Source of the DNA: Saccoglossus kowalevskii
Taxonomy: Eukaryota; Hemichordata; Enteropneusta; Harrimaniidae
Length of the DNA: 11,980 nucleotides
Assembly (NCBI RefSeq): GCF_000003605.2
Contig: NW_003129856.1
Span: 286,375-298,354, forward strand
Direction: 5' to 3'
A model generated the notes under the pieces. The model was not told the origin of the DNA and did not search any database. It was given only the letters and a program-made list of their open reading frames with translations. The translations under genes were made by a program, and so were the position numbers. Below, piece after piece: positions 6,801 through 11,980 of the stretch; positions within the stretch are counted from its first letter, which is position 1, and each line of letters opens with the position of its first letter.

Positions 6801-8994
6801 CAAAAATAAACTGAACATGTTTGAACAATATCCATCTGTATACAGTCGAGAAATGCTTGATTTTGATGACTTTTTAGCACAAAAATGGCCGCCATTCGGC
6901 CATCTTGAACAAATTGATGTGCATATGTATAATATCATGTATGATGCATGTGTGAAGTTTGATTATGATTGGTCCAGGCATTTCTAAGATACAGGTCCGG
7001 CACGGAAACGCACAAGGGTTGAAAACACAAGTCCTCGTTTTCAACTGTGTCCGAACGGGGACTAAAAAGCGTCCTGATTTCTCTTGCATTATTAAGTTTT
7101 CCTCAATATTGCTGTCAAGTTTTTTTTTCAGAATTTAAAACAGCCAATCACGAAGAATAATCCACAGTGTTCTCCCCTGGATTTGCACAATAATTAGCAT
7201 CTAATTTACATAATTTATGCATGATAGTTTTTCCATTTTTCTTAAACTGCTCACTGTATTACTTTTAGTTTTATACAGAATGAAAAGACAAGTCATGGCT
7301 TAAATCAGAAAAAATACTCATCAGTACTCATCCACTAATTTGTTGTGCAAAAATAGTGACAAAATATGTAATGACCCAGAATGCAGTATTTCAGTTCTCT
7401 TGGAATATTGTTATGATTAGGGCGGCAGTTAAGCTGCAGTCTGTGAATAAAATTGACCAAAAGGTCACCAGCCATGATGGAAAGCAAGTTGAACTTTTTG
7501 ACATCAAGTTTTCAATGATTTTTTTTTAATTTTATTGATGTTTCAGTCATTTCAGTAATTTCATAACAAATTTTATTTTCAACATTGGAATCAGCATTTC
7601 TTCAAACGATTTTTGTTTCAAGTCTGATATCGGTCATGGTGTGATTGGTAAGGTAGCGTACAGACTGCTTGAATTTGTGATGTTTTACCGATTCCAATAA
7701 ACCAGTTACAATGGAAAAGCATGTTCAACAATTTTTTTTTCGATTTTCGACATTGGGATAATCTTTTTTTTCAAAAGTTTTATTGTTGACATCACCTGTG
7801 GCATGATCAGTTGGCTTATACTCTGGGAGGGGCTTATGCTCGGGGAAGTACAGTAGTTGTATTGCAATGCATTATTAATAATGTAAATATATATATATAC
7901 ATTTCTTTATTTCATTGTTGAGACTGAGTTATATATTTGTTACGTACTAATAATTTATCTATATTGGAAAACGGTTATGGGTATTATTAAACTATCCTTT
8001 GCAACACCAATAAGATCATAATGAATAATGTTTCTTGGTTTTTGAAACTGTGGGCATTATCAGAGCAGGGTCTTATTTTGGAACTCCTGCCAGAGCACTG
8101 CACAAATCATAAGGGCAAATAAATAGCTTCTAAGGATGGTATTCCCAGAATAGCGCAAGTTATTTAAAGAAACATAAAACTTTAATTCTCAACAACGATG
8201 AAAGGACCAGTTACTGCGACAAAGCCCTACTCCCCGCGAGACCCACCCAATACGAAATCCACTTACCGCGAAGCTACTAGTCAGAATAGTAAATGAATAT
8301 ATGTATTTTGCATTATGTGGGTGATAAATTGTAAAAGTTTATGCTGAATGGTTGATGGAAGGTGATTTTAAAGTGGCATATAACCACTCAGCATTTTGGA
8401 ATTTGGGCGCAATAAACTGGAGAATACTCATGATGCTCTGCTTATTTTTATATGTTGCTATTCTCACAGTCGGAGCTACATCACGATCCCCCAAACGTTG
8501 CCAGGACCAATCACAAACAGGAAAAGACAATGAATTTTCGAATTAACACCTCCGTTTCCCCCCAAGCTAACGAAAAAATCTTTTGTCTTCTACTGACTTC
8601 CTGTTCCGGTTCGTCTGTGAGAATATTTGTATTTTGAACGCTATAGTGAGAATATTTATAATGTACAATCTTCCCCTCTACTGCATGTAAAGAACGGTGT
8701 TGGTTCATTACTAGTAAGTTGTTGGAGGGTGTAGCATAGAGCTCCATGTGTGTAGCTCGCTGACTGACACGTTTGTACAGGGTATTATAATGCTGGAAAT
8801 TGTCTTCCGGTCCACAGTTTTCCGGACGGACGTATTACAGCTCCCTGCATGGATGTACAAATTTGTGTCAAGCATCATAAATGGTCCGTCAATCAATATC
8901 GTGCAAAATTATTTGACAGGTTGGGATAACGGTTTGAATATCAGCATAACAGGTTTACTTACTAATGAGAACTTTTCCAAAAATTCCCAGCCAT
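1..8994 (-). CDS. CCNC: Cyclin C, Mediator kinase-module cyclin (9 coding exons, 3' end outside window)
   Basis: Cyclin C binds CDK8 (or CDK19) with MED12 and MED13 to form the kinase module of Mediator, which regulates RNA polymerase II; in yeast and mammals it also has a stress role at mitochondria. Nine minus-strand exons join in one frame: 8994-8963, 6731-6625, 6098-6014, 5503-5434, 4814-4763, 4120-4062, 3559-3524, 2430-2339 and 873-806. All visible splice sites are GT-AG, and the phases (2,1,2,0,1,0,0,2,1) agree at every junction. The join gives 200 full residues, against about 267-283 for fly and human cyclin C. Family blocks in order are MAGNFW, WILDKQD, RQQVIATAT, MAPTC, FLASKVEEFGVISNSRL, EFPYR, DCCMIVYHPYRPL, YVQDMGQE and RIVNDSLRTD. 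The first cyclin fold covers about residues 40-145 and the second starts near 150. Codons after A-L (residue 200) lie left of position 1. Identification is by residue patterns recalled for the family; no search was run. Confidence 0.95.
806..873 (-). CDS. CCNC: Cyclin C coding exon 9 (last one in window)
   Basis: The acceptor TTTTGCAG and donor GTGAGT bound a 68-bp exon. It completes Trp178 and encodes RIVNDSLRTDACLLYPPF then QIAL (to residue 200). RIVNDSLRTD matches the fly form; human has RIVNDTYRTD. The single terminal G begins the next codon, expected to be Ala of the ACLHVA/ACLQIA block. I searched 1-805 on the minus strand by eye for that block and the C-terminal helix and did not find them. 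Confidence 0.95.
937..1120. repeat. Tandem duplication, 98-bp and 85-bp copies
   Basis: Positions 937-1008 are repeated without change at 1035-1106, a 72-bp identity. Copy 1 then has 13 bases (1009-1021) that copy 2 lacks. Both continue with GCACTTCAATGAT (1022-1034 and 1107-1119). The identity implies a recent duplication, and the 13-bp difference a later indel. Confidence 0.93.
1152..1931. mobile_element. Possible non-autonomous DNA element with 11-bp inverted ends and TA flanks
   Basis: CAGCTCAAAAC at 1152-1162 is matched by its exact reverse complement at 1921-1931, and both ends are flanked by TA. Just inside each end are GTTAAC and TAACG words that may be subterminal repeats. The size (780 bp), the TA flanks and the lack of a transposase suggest a Tc1/mariner-like or PIF-like derivative. 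The inverted repeat is short enough that chance is possible. Confidence 0.35.
2085..2294. mobile_element. MITE-like element, 210 bp, 41-bp imperfect inverted ends
   Basis: The left end 2085-2125 starts ACTGTAGAATACTTTA. The right end 2254-2294, reverse complemented, starts ACTGTGGAATACTTTA and matches along about 41 bases with a handful of mismatches and one indel. The inside is AT-rich and repeats TTTTCGCTG-like and GTGAAAATAAA words. It has no coding capacity. No clear target-site duplication is visible. It resembles short inverted-repeat families common in marine invertebrate genomes, but I cannot name the family. Confidence 0.75.
2339..2430 (-). CDS. CCNC: Cyclin C coding exon 8
   Basis: The acceptor GTATCTAG has a poor pyrimidine tract and the donor is GTAAGA. 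The exon encodes residues 148-177, beginning DCCMIVYHPYRPLIQ, then YVQDMGQEEQVLPLA and two bases of Trp178. DCC-IVY-PYRPL and QDMGQE are diagnostic cyclin C blocks at the entry to the second cyclin fold. A longer open frame overlaps it in another phase and is a shadow. Confidence 0.95.
2431..3523 (-). other. CCNC intron 7 (1093 bp)
   Basis: The intron separates the microexon from exon 8. It contains the foldback repeat at 2841-2984. Otherwise it is AT-rich sequence with no recognisable exon or RNA gene. Confidence 0.85.
2841..2984. repeat. Foldback repeat with perfect 22-bp stem
   Basis: Positions 2854-2875 and 2948-2969 are exact reverse complements over 22 bases. The match extends outward with small gaps through ATGTATA at 2841 and TATACAT ending at 2984. 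The loop of about 72 bases is relatively GC-rich. The whole could be a tiny MITE or a long hairpin in the CCNC pre-mRNA. Confidence 0.85.
3524..3559 (-). CDS. CCNC: Cyclin C coding exon 7 (36-bp microexon)
   Basis: This 36-bp exon, phase 0 at both ends, encodes VLECEFFLLEML (residues 136-147). It is bounded by the acceptor TTTTTTCCAG and donor GTAAGT. The family block is ILECEFYLLE, the last helix of the first cyclin fold. Because it is an exact multiple of three, skipping it would keep the frame while removing that helix. Confidence 0.93.
3560..4061 (-). other. CCNC intron 6 (502 bp)
   Basis: AT-rich intron sequence. I see no exon, repeat or RNA gene, apart from a minor 6-bp stem around 3619-3638. 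Confidence 0.8.
4062..4120 (-). CDS. CCNC: Cyclin C coding exon 6
   Basis: The acceptor ATTTTCAG precedes the exon; the donor is GTTAGT, weaker than the GTAAGT of most other exons here. It encodes KNKFGYAYGNQEFPYRISH (residues 117-135). Fly and human have one residue fewer between the YAY/YAF and EFPYR blocks, so this protein has a single-residue expansion in that loop. Confidence 0.93.
4121..4762 (-). other. CCNC intron 5 (642 bp), with an unusual antisense open frame
   Basis: No CCNC exon lies here. The plus strand has an open frame from 4326 to 4685 (119 codons), the longest in the window, whose middle (about 4430-4640) is less AT-rich and encodes several Cys. I do not recognise it and do not call it a gene; see findings. 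Confidence 0.7.
4763..4814 (-). CDS. CCNC: Cyclin C coding exon 5
   Basis: A 52-bp exon follows the acceptor CATTTAAG and ends at donor GTAAGT. It encodes EFGVISNSRLLTACQTV (residues 99-115) plus one base. EFGVISNSRL is the same as I recall for insect cyclin C and close to the vertebrate EFGVVSNTRL. The reading frame carries on into exon 6 through Val116. Confidence 0.95.
4815..5433 (-). other. CCNC intron 4 (619 bp)
   Basis: AT-rich intron between exons 4 and 5. It has a minor hairpin near 5347-5365 but no exon or recognisable element. Confidence 0.8.
5434..5503 (-). CDS. CCNC: Cyclin C coding exon 4
   Basis: The acceptor TTTTCCAG and donor GTAAGT bound an exon encoding residues 76-98: NSLKNIDPLLMAPTCIF followed by LASKVE. 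This is the cyclin-box core; the conserved Lys and Glu of SKVEE face the CDK partner in cyclins. It ends in phase 0, exactly between the two Glu of the VEE motif. Confidence 0.95.
5504..6013 (-). other. CCNC intron 3 (510 bp)
   Basis: AT-rich intron sequence. I see no exon, RNA gene or convincing repeat in it. Confidence 0.8.
6014..6098 (-). CDS. CCNC: Cyclin C coding exon 3
   Basis: The acceptor TTTTTTTGCCAG and donor GTAAGT bound an exon encoding residues 48-74. It contains IQAVGEQLKVRQQVIATAT followed by IYFKRFYS. The block RQQVIATAT is one of the most conserved in cyclin C, and Arg and Gln here lie in the first cyclin fold. It ends in phase 2 (AA), completed as Lys75 by the first base of exon 4. 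Confidence 0.95.
6099..6624 (-). other. CCNC intron 2 (526 bp)
   Basis: The intron lies between exons 2 and 3. It contains a possible short element at 6324-6544 with 9-bp inverted ends (CACCACCAG). No exon is visible. Confidence 0.8.
6324..6544. repeat. Possible short repeat with CACCACCAG inverted ends
   Basis: CACCACCAG at 6324-6332 is the reverse complement of CTGGTGGTG at 6536-6544. Just inside, TTTCCTCTTTT and ATTTTCTTGC are weakly alike. The inside is AT-rich and non-coding. The terminal match is short, so this may be chance. Confidence 0.3.
6625..6731 (-). CDS. CCNC: Cyclin C coding exon 2
   Basis: The acceptor TTTTCAG precedes the exon and the donor GTAAGT (6624-6619) follows it. 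It encodes residues 11-46, starting QQWILDKQDIMRERQKDL, then an acidic TEEEYQKL stretch and MIFYAN. This is the N-terminal helix of cyclin C that leads into the first cyclin fold. QQW matches the fly form better than the human LQW. One base carries over into exon 3 (phase 1), giving Leu47 where human has Val. Confidence 0.95.
6732..8962 (-). other. CCNC intron 1 (2231 bp)
   Basis: This long first intron lies between the start-codon exon and exon 2. It holds a 9-bp-stem hairpin at 7018-7045, a TGACC-AAAA-GGTCA inverted repeat at 7454-7467, a duplicated GGCTTAT-CTCGGG-like word near 7815-7845 and an AT run near 7887-7899. The part from about 8200 to 8830 is less AT-rich, with ETS-like ACTTCCTG and TTCCGG words near 8595-8613. 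No further exon of CCNC was found. Confidence 0.8.
7018..7045. repeat. Hairpin, 9-bp stem and 10-base loop
   Basis: GTTGAAAAC at 7018-7026 and GTTTTCAAC at 7037-7045 are exact reverse complements. The flanks (GTCCGGCACGG before, GTGTCCGAACGGGGAC after) are more GC-rich than the surrounding intron, so it may be a remnant of a repeat. Confidence 0.55.
8963..8994 (-). CDS. CCNC: Cyclin C coding exon 1 (start codon)
   Basis: The ATG is read from 8994 on the minus strand and encodes MAGNFWKSSH plus the first two bases of Tyr11. The exon ends at a strong donor, GTAAGT, at 8962-8957. The nearly invariant metazoan start is MAGNFWQSSH, so this copy has Lys instead of Gln at residue 7. The short, exact match fixes the start codon. 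The two-base overhang TA joins the T that opens exon 2 to complete Tyr. Confidence 0.95.
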
Positions 8995-9169
8995 TACGTT
9001 TCCTGTGTTTCAACTTCAGTCATTCATTCATGTGAACGAACTAGGACTACGATTCGTTGTATGTAGTTAATGCCCATAGATTATATTTTCGTCTATATAT
9101 TGCAATAGTGATAGTGGGTCGGTAACGGATGGAGATTTTACTTCGATCTGTTCGACAAATTATGTTAAC

Positions 9170-9300
9170 ATAACGCTATAAAATAATAACATTTTCAAGA
9201 AAAATACGATATGTAGGGTGATTGCGAGCAGAAACAAAGTCAACAAAATGGCGACGTTACAAGTGCGCCTGCGCGTTTGGAATACCCACAATCCACCATG
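9170..9300. promoter_or_regulatory. Probable CCNC promoter, possibly bidirectional
   Basis: This is a GC-richer patch about 180-300 bp upstream of the CCNC start codon. It contains a YY1-like CAAAATGGCGAC (9244-9255) and an NRF1-like TGCGCCTGCGCG (9264-9275, one change from the palindromic consensus). Both motifs are typical of metazoan housekeeping promoters. A plus-strand TATAAAAT (9177-9184) could direct transcription away from CCNC. No transcript evidence is available from sequence alone. Confidence 0.6.
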
Positions 9301-9394
9301 TATGAGTGAACTTATGAACTTTCTGTGTCACGTCTCTCAGCTTGCTCGTTTTTTAGCACTTTGGTCGTGTGTTAAATATAAAATGATCTGTTAG
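9248..9394 (+). CDS. Hypothetical 48-residue ORF in the promoter region (doubtful)
   Basis: The ATG at 9248 has a good start context (A at -3, G at +4). It opens MATLQVRLRVWNTHNPP and stops at TAG 9392-9394. It lies 71 bp after a TATAAAAT box on the same strand. I do not recognise the product. The ATGGCG is also part of a YY1 motif, which could explain the apparent start without any translation. It could also be a first exon, using a possible GTATGA donor at 9300. Confidence 0.2.
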   Translation: MATLQVRLRVWNTHNPPCMSELMNFLCHVSQLARFLALWSCVKYKMIC

Positions 9395-10571
9395 TGTACT
9401 TAAGCCAACAGAAAAATTCATTTAATGTGAAGACTAGTTTTTTTTATTTATTTGCATTTTTCAAGTTGATTGTTGGCCGATGCACAGTCCCTCTATCGAG
9501 GTAACTATGCACTTGCTTATTTGCATATTTAAATTATATGTAATATTTTTATTGTATCTATCACTATGATAATTTCATCAAAAAAAAAATGAGATGAGCA
9601 TTTTTATGAATAACCTGCAATAACTTGATTTTTTTTAATTTTATAATTACAATTTTGGCAAATTCAGTTGCTGACTAAATAAAAACTACTGTTTCTGATT
9701 TGTTACCGAGTATATACATGATTTTTTTAAAGCTTTCTTCACACTTTGGATTACATACAAAACACCCGATTACAACACCTGATACACAAATTATTATTAT
9801 GATCACTATGACAAATTATAAAATCCTGAAATAGTGGAGAACTGAAGATAGCCTGCACTTGACAGACACATCAATATCAGTGTCTTATCACAAAATCAAA
9901 CATAATTTTTGTTGTTCCATGTAATAACTCTAGACCATTTTTGCATGACTCATTTTATTTTAGGAGATCATGATGCTCCAGGAATGTTGGATAATACATT
10001 TCTCTTGAAGTTTTCTGCAGATCATACAATGTAGGAATGCAACTTTCATCATTGTCACAGCATATCAAAAAGCACAAGTAATTTTTTTGGAAGAGAGAAA
10101 TTTCAGACCATTTAAAAATCACCATGAACTTGAGTGTATACGGCAATATAAATGTACCTGTATATGTAAAAATTTGCAGTTACTCCATGAGAATGCAATT
10201 AGTAAATAAATTCTTCAGGCACTATACTAACTTTCAAAAAAATCCATCCATGCACACCAGAGATCAAGTCCCAAAACAGTGGCAATGCTTTATACTACCA
10301 GTCAACCATCTTAATCAAATGGTGATAGGAAAGTTATTGTCAGCCACTACCCCTCTCGAAAATGTACATGTTCGGTAGCATGAGCATTTCAGGATTGGAA
10401 GTACCTAAGTCATAATATATTATACCACAAGCAATATTGCTATGAATATTACTATTTCAAAAAGGAAAACAAGATAAAAAATGGTTTTCATCAATGATCC
10501 AATTCACCTCACTGGAAAGTCTCTTGCAATCGAGTATAAACACGACACAAATAAAACTGTAAACACTGATA
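9301..10571. other. Intergenic region between SUCLA2 and CCNC
   Basis: AT-rich sequence between the SUCLA2 poly(A) candidate and the CCNC promoter. Small open frames at 9955-10146 (minus) and 10124-10378 (plus) show no family resemblance and probably are not genes. I see no RNA gene or clear repeat. Confidence 0.7.
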
Positions 10572-10577
10572 TTTATT
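10572..10577 (-). terminator. Candidate SUCLA2 poly(A) signal AATAAA
   Basis: AATAAA on the minus strand lies 172 bp after the SUCLA2 stop codon. It is followed within 30-40 bases by a U/GU-rich stretch (GTGTTTACAG, TTTTATTTGTGTCG). This would give a short 3' UTR of about 200 bases. Other AATAAA words further left, for example near 9953, are alternatives. Confidence 0.5.
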
Positions 10578-10749
10578 TAAAATAATAACTTGGCAAAAAA
10601 AACAAACATTATTTTGGAGTACTTTTAGTATGTTACGTGTAAATGTGTAGATAAACTCAAATGCGCCAAAGTGCTGTATTCCTACTAGTACTAGGTACAT
10701 GTACACACAAAAATAAATAAAATAAATTAAGATCGAATTGTCTTGTATT

Positions 10750-10827
10750 TTACAGAAGAGGTAATTTAAATTTGACTTCTACAGATGCTTCTTTCGCCAA
10801 GTTCACAATTTTTGACAACCGAACAGC
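10750..10827 (-). CDS. SUCLA2: SUCLA2 last coding exon with stop codon
   Basis: The acceptor TTTTATTTCAG precedes 25 codons and a TAA stop. They read [18 protein letters not shown] then KFKLPLL. This is the C-terminal extension that separates SUCLA2 from SUCLG2. The stop is read at 10752-10750. Confidence 0.94.
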   Translation of the reverse strand, partial: AVRLSKIVNLAKEASVEVKFKLPLL

Positions 10828-11980
10828 CTGAAATAAAATTAAAACAGACAGTAAGCATAGCTGTGTTAGATAAAACAAGCAGCCTGTCGGCTGAGATAGC
10901 TCCGCTGTTAACAATGCACCTTACAATTAAAGAACTGAAGATATCATTAGAAAATGAACAATATGTATAGTAGCAAAGCAATCAGACTTGCTGTTTTCAA
11001 CAAGAATTCAAAAATAGCATTTTTCACCAAAAATGACAAAAATATTCATCAAAATTAGAGAATTAAAGATATCATCACAAAAATGAACAAATCTGAGAGT
11101 GGTCAAAAAAGTCAAAAAGATAAAACATTGACACGGACGACAACGACGACGGACAATCACTCATATGATAAGCTCCACTCGACAAAGTCGACAGCGGAGC
11201 TAAAAAGTTATGTTTTGAAATGAATTAAGACGCTGAGTTTTCATTTAAAAGCTTTTAATATTATCATCATCTTCGTTGCCGCTGCCATCGTCATCATCAA
11301 CATCAAGCTTGATGTCATCCTTCTCATCATTACAGAGACAACAACAATTTGGTTGTCCTTGAATTAACTTACCATTTTAGCTGCTTCATCAAGCTCAGAA
11401 CAGGCTAATATACGTAGTTTACTGGAAGCTATCAGGGCTCTTGCATCATCGACTTGGGTACCTGGTGTAACAAAAGAAAAAATTTAAAGGTAATATTTCA
11501 CCAAATAATTTCTGTGAACAGTTAATTAAATTAGTGTCTATTTATAACATGATTGATGAATTCAGGGATACCAATTCACGCATTGCTTGTGCGCATTTCA
11601 ACATGAACATATTTCAACATTCCAACAATAAGATTTATAGGTTGCAACAGTTAACTTTGTAGGAGTGAACATTTCACTTCGGTCCTTCAGTCAAGGTGTC
11701 ACAGTGCATTTCACTTAAATGGTAGTACCCGGTAATTATTTGGATGTGATAATGGTACTCTCACCTTGCAATCTGATAACTAACGGCACATTTAGGTTTA
11801 ATTCCTCTGCAGCAGCTATGATGCCCTGTGCTATGATGTCACACCTCATAATACCACCAAATATATTTACCATAATTGCTGCAACCTGTTAAAAATATGG
11901 TTTAATTGTAAAGGGACAATATTTGTGTCCTATTGCTTTCAAACTGTTACTAAGCTTAAAAAATTGATTCTGTATCAGCC
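10750..11980 (-). CDS. SUCLA2: Succinyl-CoA synthetase, ADP-forming, beta subunit, mitochondrial (C-terminal exons)
   Basis: This enzyme makes succinate and ATP from succinyl-CoA, ADP and phosphate in the mitochondrial TCA cycle, as a heterodimer with the alpha subunit SUCLG1. Three minus-strand exons (11885-11765, 11461-11373, 10827-10750) join in frame and give the last 95 residues and the stop. The first holds [16 protein letters not shown], the glycine-rich signature of the ligase-CoA domain, and [18 protein letters not shown] spans exons one and two. The C terminus, [18 protein letters not shown] then LL, matches the extra tail of the ADP-specific paralogue (human ends VDVKFQLPI). The GTP-specific SUCLG2 lacks this tail and ends soon after the D-AA block, so SUCLA2 is favoured. 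The ATP-grasp domain and mitochondrial targeting peptide lie right of the window. Confidence 0.95.
11130..11207. repeat. Repeat tail: GAC tract plus AGCTCC hairpin
   Basis: An imperfect GAC/ACGACG tract (11130-11153) is followed by a hairpin. AGCTCC at 11171-11176 pairs with GGAGCT at 11196-11201, and TCGAC at 11179-11183 pairs with GTCGA at 11187-11191 across an AAA loop. It ends in TAAAAAG. A structured 3' end after a simple-repeat tract suggests the end of a dispersed non-coding repeat. The family is not identified. Confidence 0.55.
11261..11330. repeat. ATC-rich trinucleotide region
   Basis: Imperfect ATC/TCA triplets run through this stretch, broken by other codon-like units. A perfect 16-bp palindrome, ACATCAAGCTTGATGT, lies at 11300-11315. 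This looks like a decayed microsatellite in an intron. Confidence 0.7.
11373..11461 (-). CDS. SUCLA2: SUCLA2 penultimate exon
   Basis: The acceptor TTACACCAG and donor GTAAGT bound an 89-bp exon. It completes Gly and encodes [18 protein letters not shown] followed by [11 protein letters not shown]. Human SUCLA2 has [29 protein letters not shown] at this position. It ends in phase 0. Confidence 0.95.
11462..11764 (-). other. SUCLA2 intron (303 bp)
   Basis: Intron between the antepenultimate and penultimate exons. I see nothing distinctive in it. Confidence 0.8.
11765..11885 (-). CDS. SUCLA2: SUCLA2 antepenultimate exon
   Basis: The acceptor TTTTTAACAG and donor GTGAGA bound a 121-bp exon. 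It encodes [20 protein letters not shown], then [20 protein letters not shown] and one base of Gly. [10 protein letters not shown] is nearly invariant from bacterial SucC to animals. It ends in phase 1. Confidence 0.95.

Larger units (their letters stand above)
10828..11372 (-). other. Last SUCLA2 intron (545 bp, repeat remnants)
   Basis: The intron contains a degenerate 40-bp direct repeat (about 10923-10963 and 11051-11091), a GAC-rich tract with a hairpin (11130-11201) and an ATC-rich triplet region (11261-11330). Open frames at 10785-10970 and 10766-10981 overlap the last exon in wrong frames and are shadows. Confidence 0.8.

Noticed and set aside
6584-6895. 103-residue minus-strand open frame taken as a whole gene
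   Set aside because: Only 6731-6625 is coding (CCNC exon 2); the ends of the frame extend into introns past clear GT and AG sites.
7440-7475. An alternative CCNC first exon on the minus strand starting ATGGCTGGTGACC (MAGDLL...)
   Set aside because: It shares only M-A-G with cyclin C, lacks FWxSSH, and has no suitable donor in the needed phase. The 8994-8963 exon matches fully and joins exon 2 correctly.
8748-9035. 95-residue plus-strand open frame
   Set aside because: It is antisense to CCNC exon 1 and its 5' flank and shows no family features.
9955-10378. Small open frames on both strands between the two genes
   Set aside because: They overlap one another on opposite strands, have no recognisable domain and lie in AT-rich intergenic sequence.
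11261-11330. CRISPR-like or coding Asp/Ile repeat
   Set aside because: The ATC triplets are irregular, there are no spacer-repeat units, and the stretch lies inside an intron.
10750-11980. GTP-specific paralogue SUCLG2
   Set aside because: The VDDARAL block and the C-terminal KFKLP tail fit SUCLA2; SUCLG2 ends earlier and reads differently.
1-11980. A new multi-gene defence or mobile system
   Set aside because: The window is explained by two conserved housekeeping genes, their introns and short non-coding repeats; no additional gene set is supported.

Overview
This is nuclear DNA from an invertebrate animal. It is AT-rich and intron-rich, with GT-AG introns of about 0.3-2.2 kb, short inverted-repeat elements in the introns and no long open reading frame. 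No prokaryotic signal is visible. The residues of both genes place it within Metazoa. The cyclin C reads closest to arthropod and vertebrate cyclin C as I remember them, but I cannot name the phylum with confidence.

Two housekeeping genes lie head-to-tail on the minus strand, and neither shows in simple ORF calling because the exons are only 32-121 bp. At the right (11980 down to 10750) are the last three coding exons and stop codon of SUCLA2, the beta subunit of mitochondrial ADP-forming succinyl-CoA synthetase. About 1.75 kb further on is the start codon of CCNC (cyclin C, the cyclin of the CDK8 module of Mediator). Nine coding exons run from 8994 to 806 and give about 200 residues in continuous frame. 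The C-terminal part (roughly 70-80 residues) is beyond the left edge.

The space between the genes (8995-10749) holds the SUCLA2 3' UTR with a candidate poly(A) signal, then the presumed CCNC promoter around 9170-9300, which has YY1-like and NRF1-like motifs. The same promoter carries a plus-strand TATA-like box 71 bp upstream of a plus-strand 48-codon ORF, so it may be bidirectional.

The CCNC introns carry several non-autonomous repeats: a 210-bp element with 41-bp inverted ends close to the exon 8 donor, a 144-bp foldback with a perfect 22-bp stem, a possible TA-flanked element of about 780 bp, and a recent tandem duplication. The last SUCLA2 intron carries a repeat tail with a GAC-rich tract and a hairpin.

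SUCLA2 acts in the mitochondrial TCA cycle. Cyclin C acts mainly in nuclear transcription. I see no functional link beyond adjacency, and no evidence of a novel multi-gene system here.
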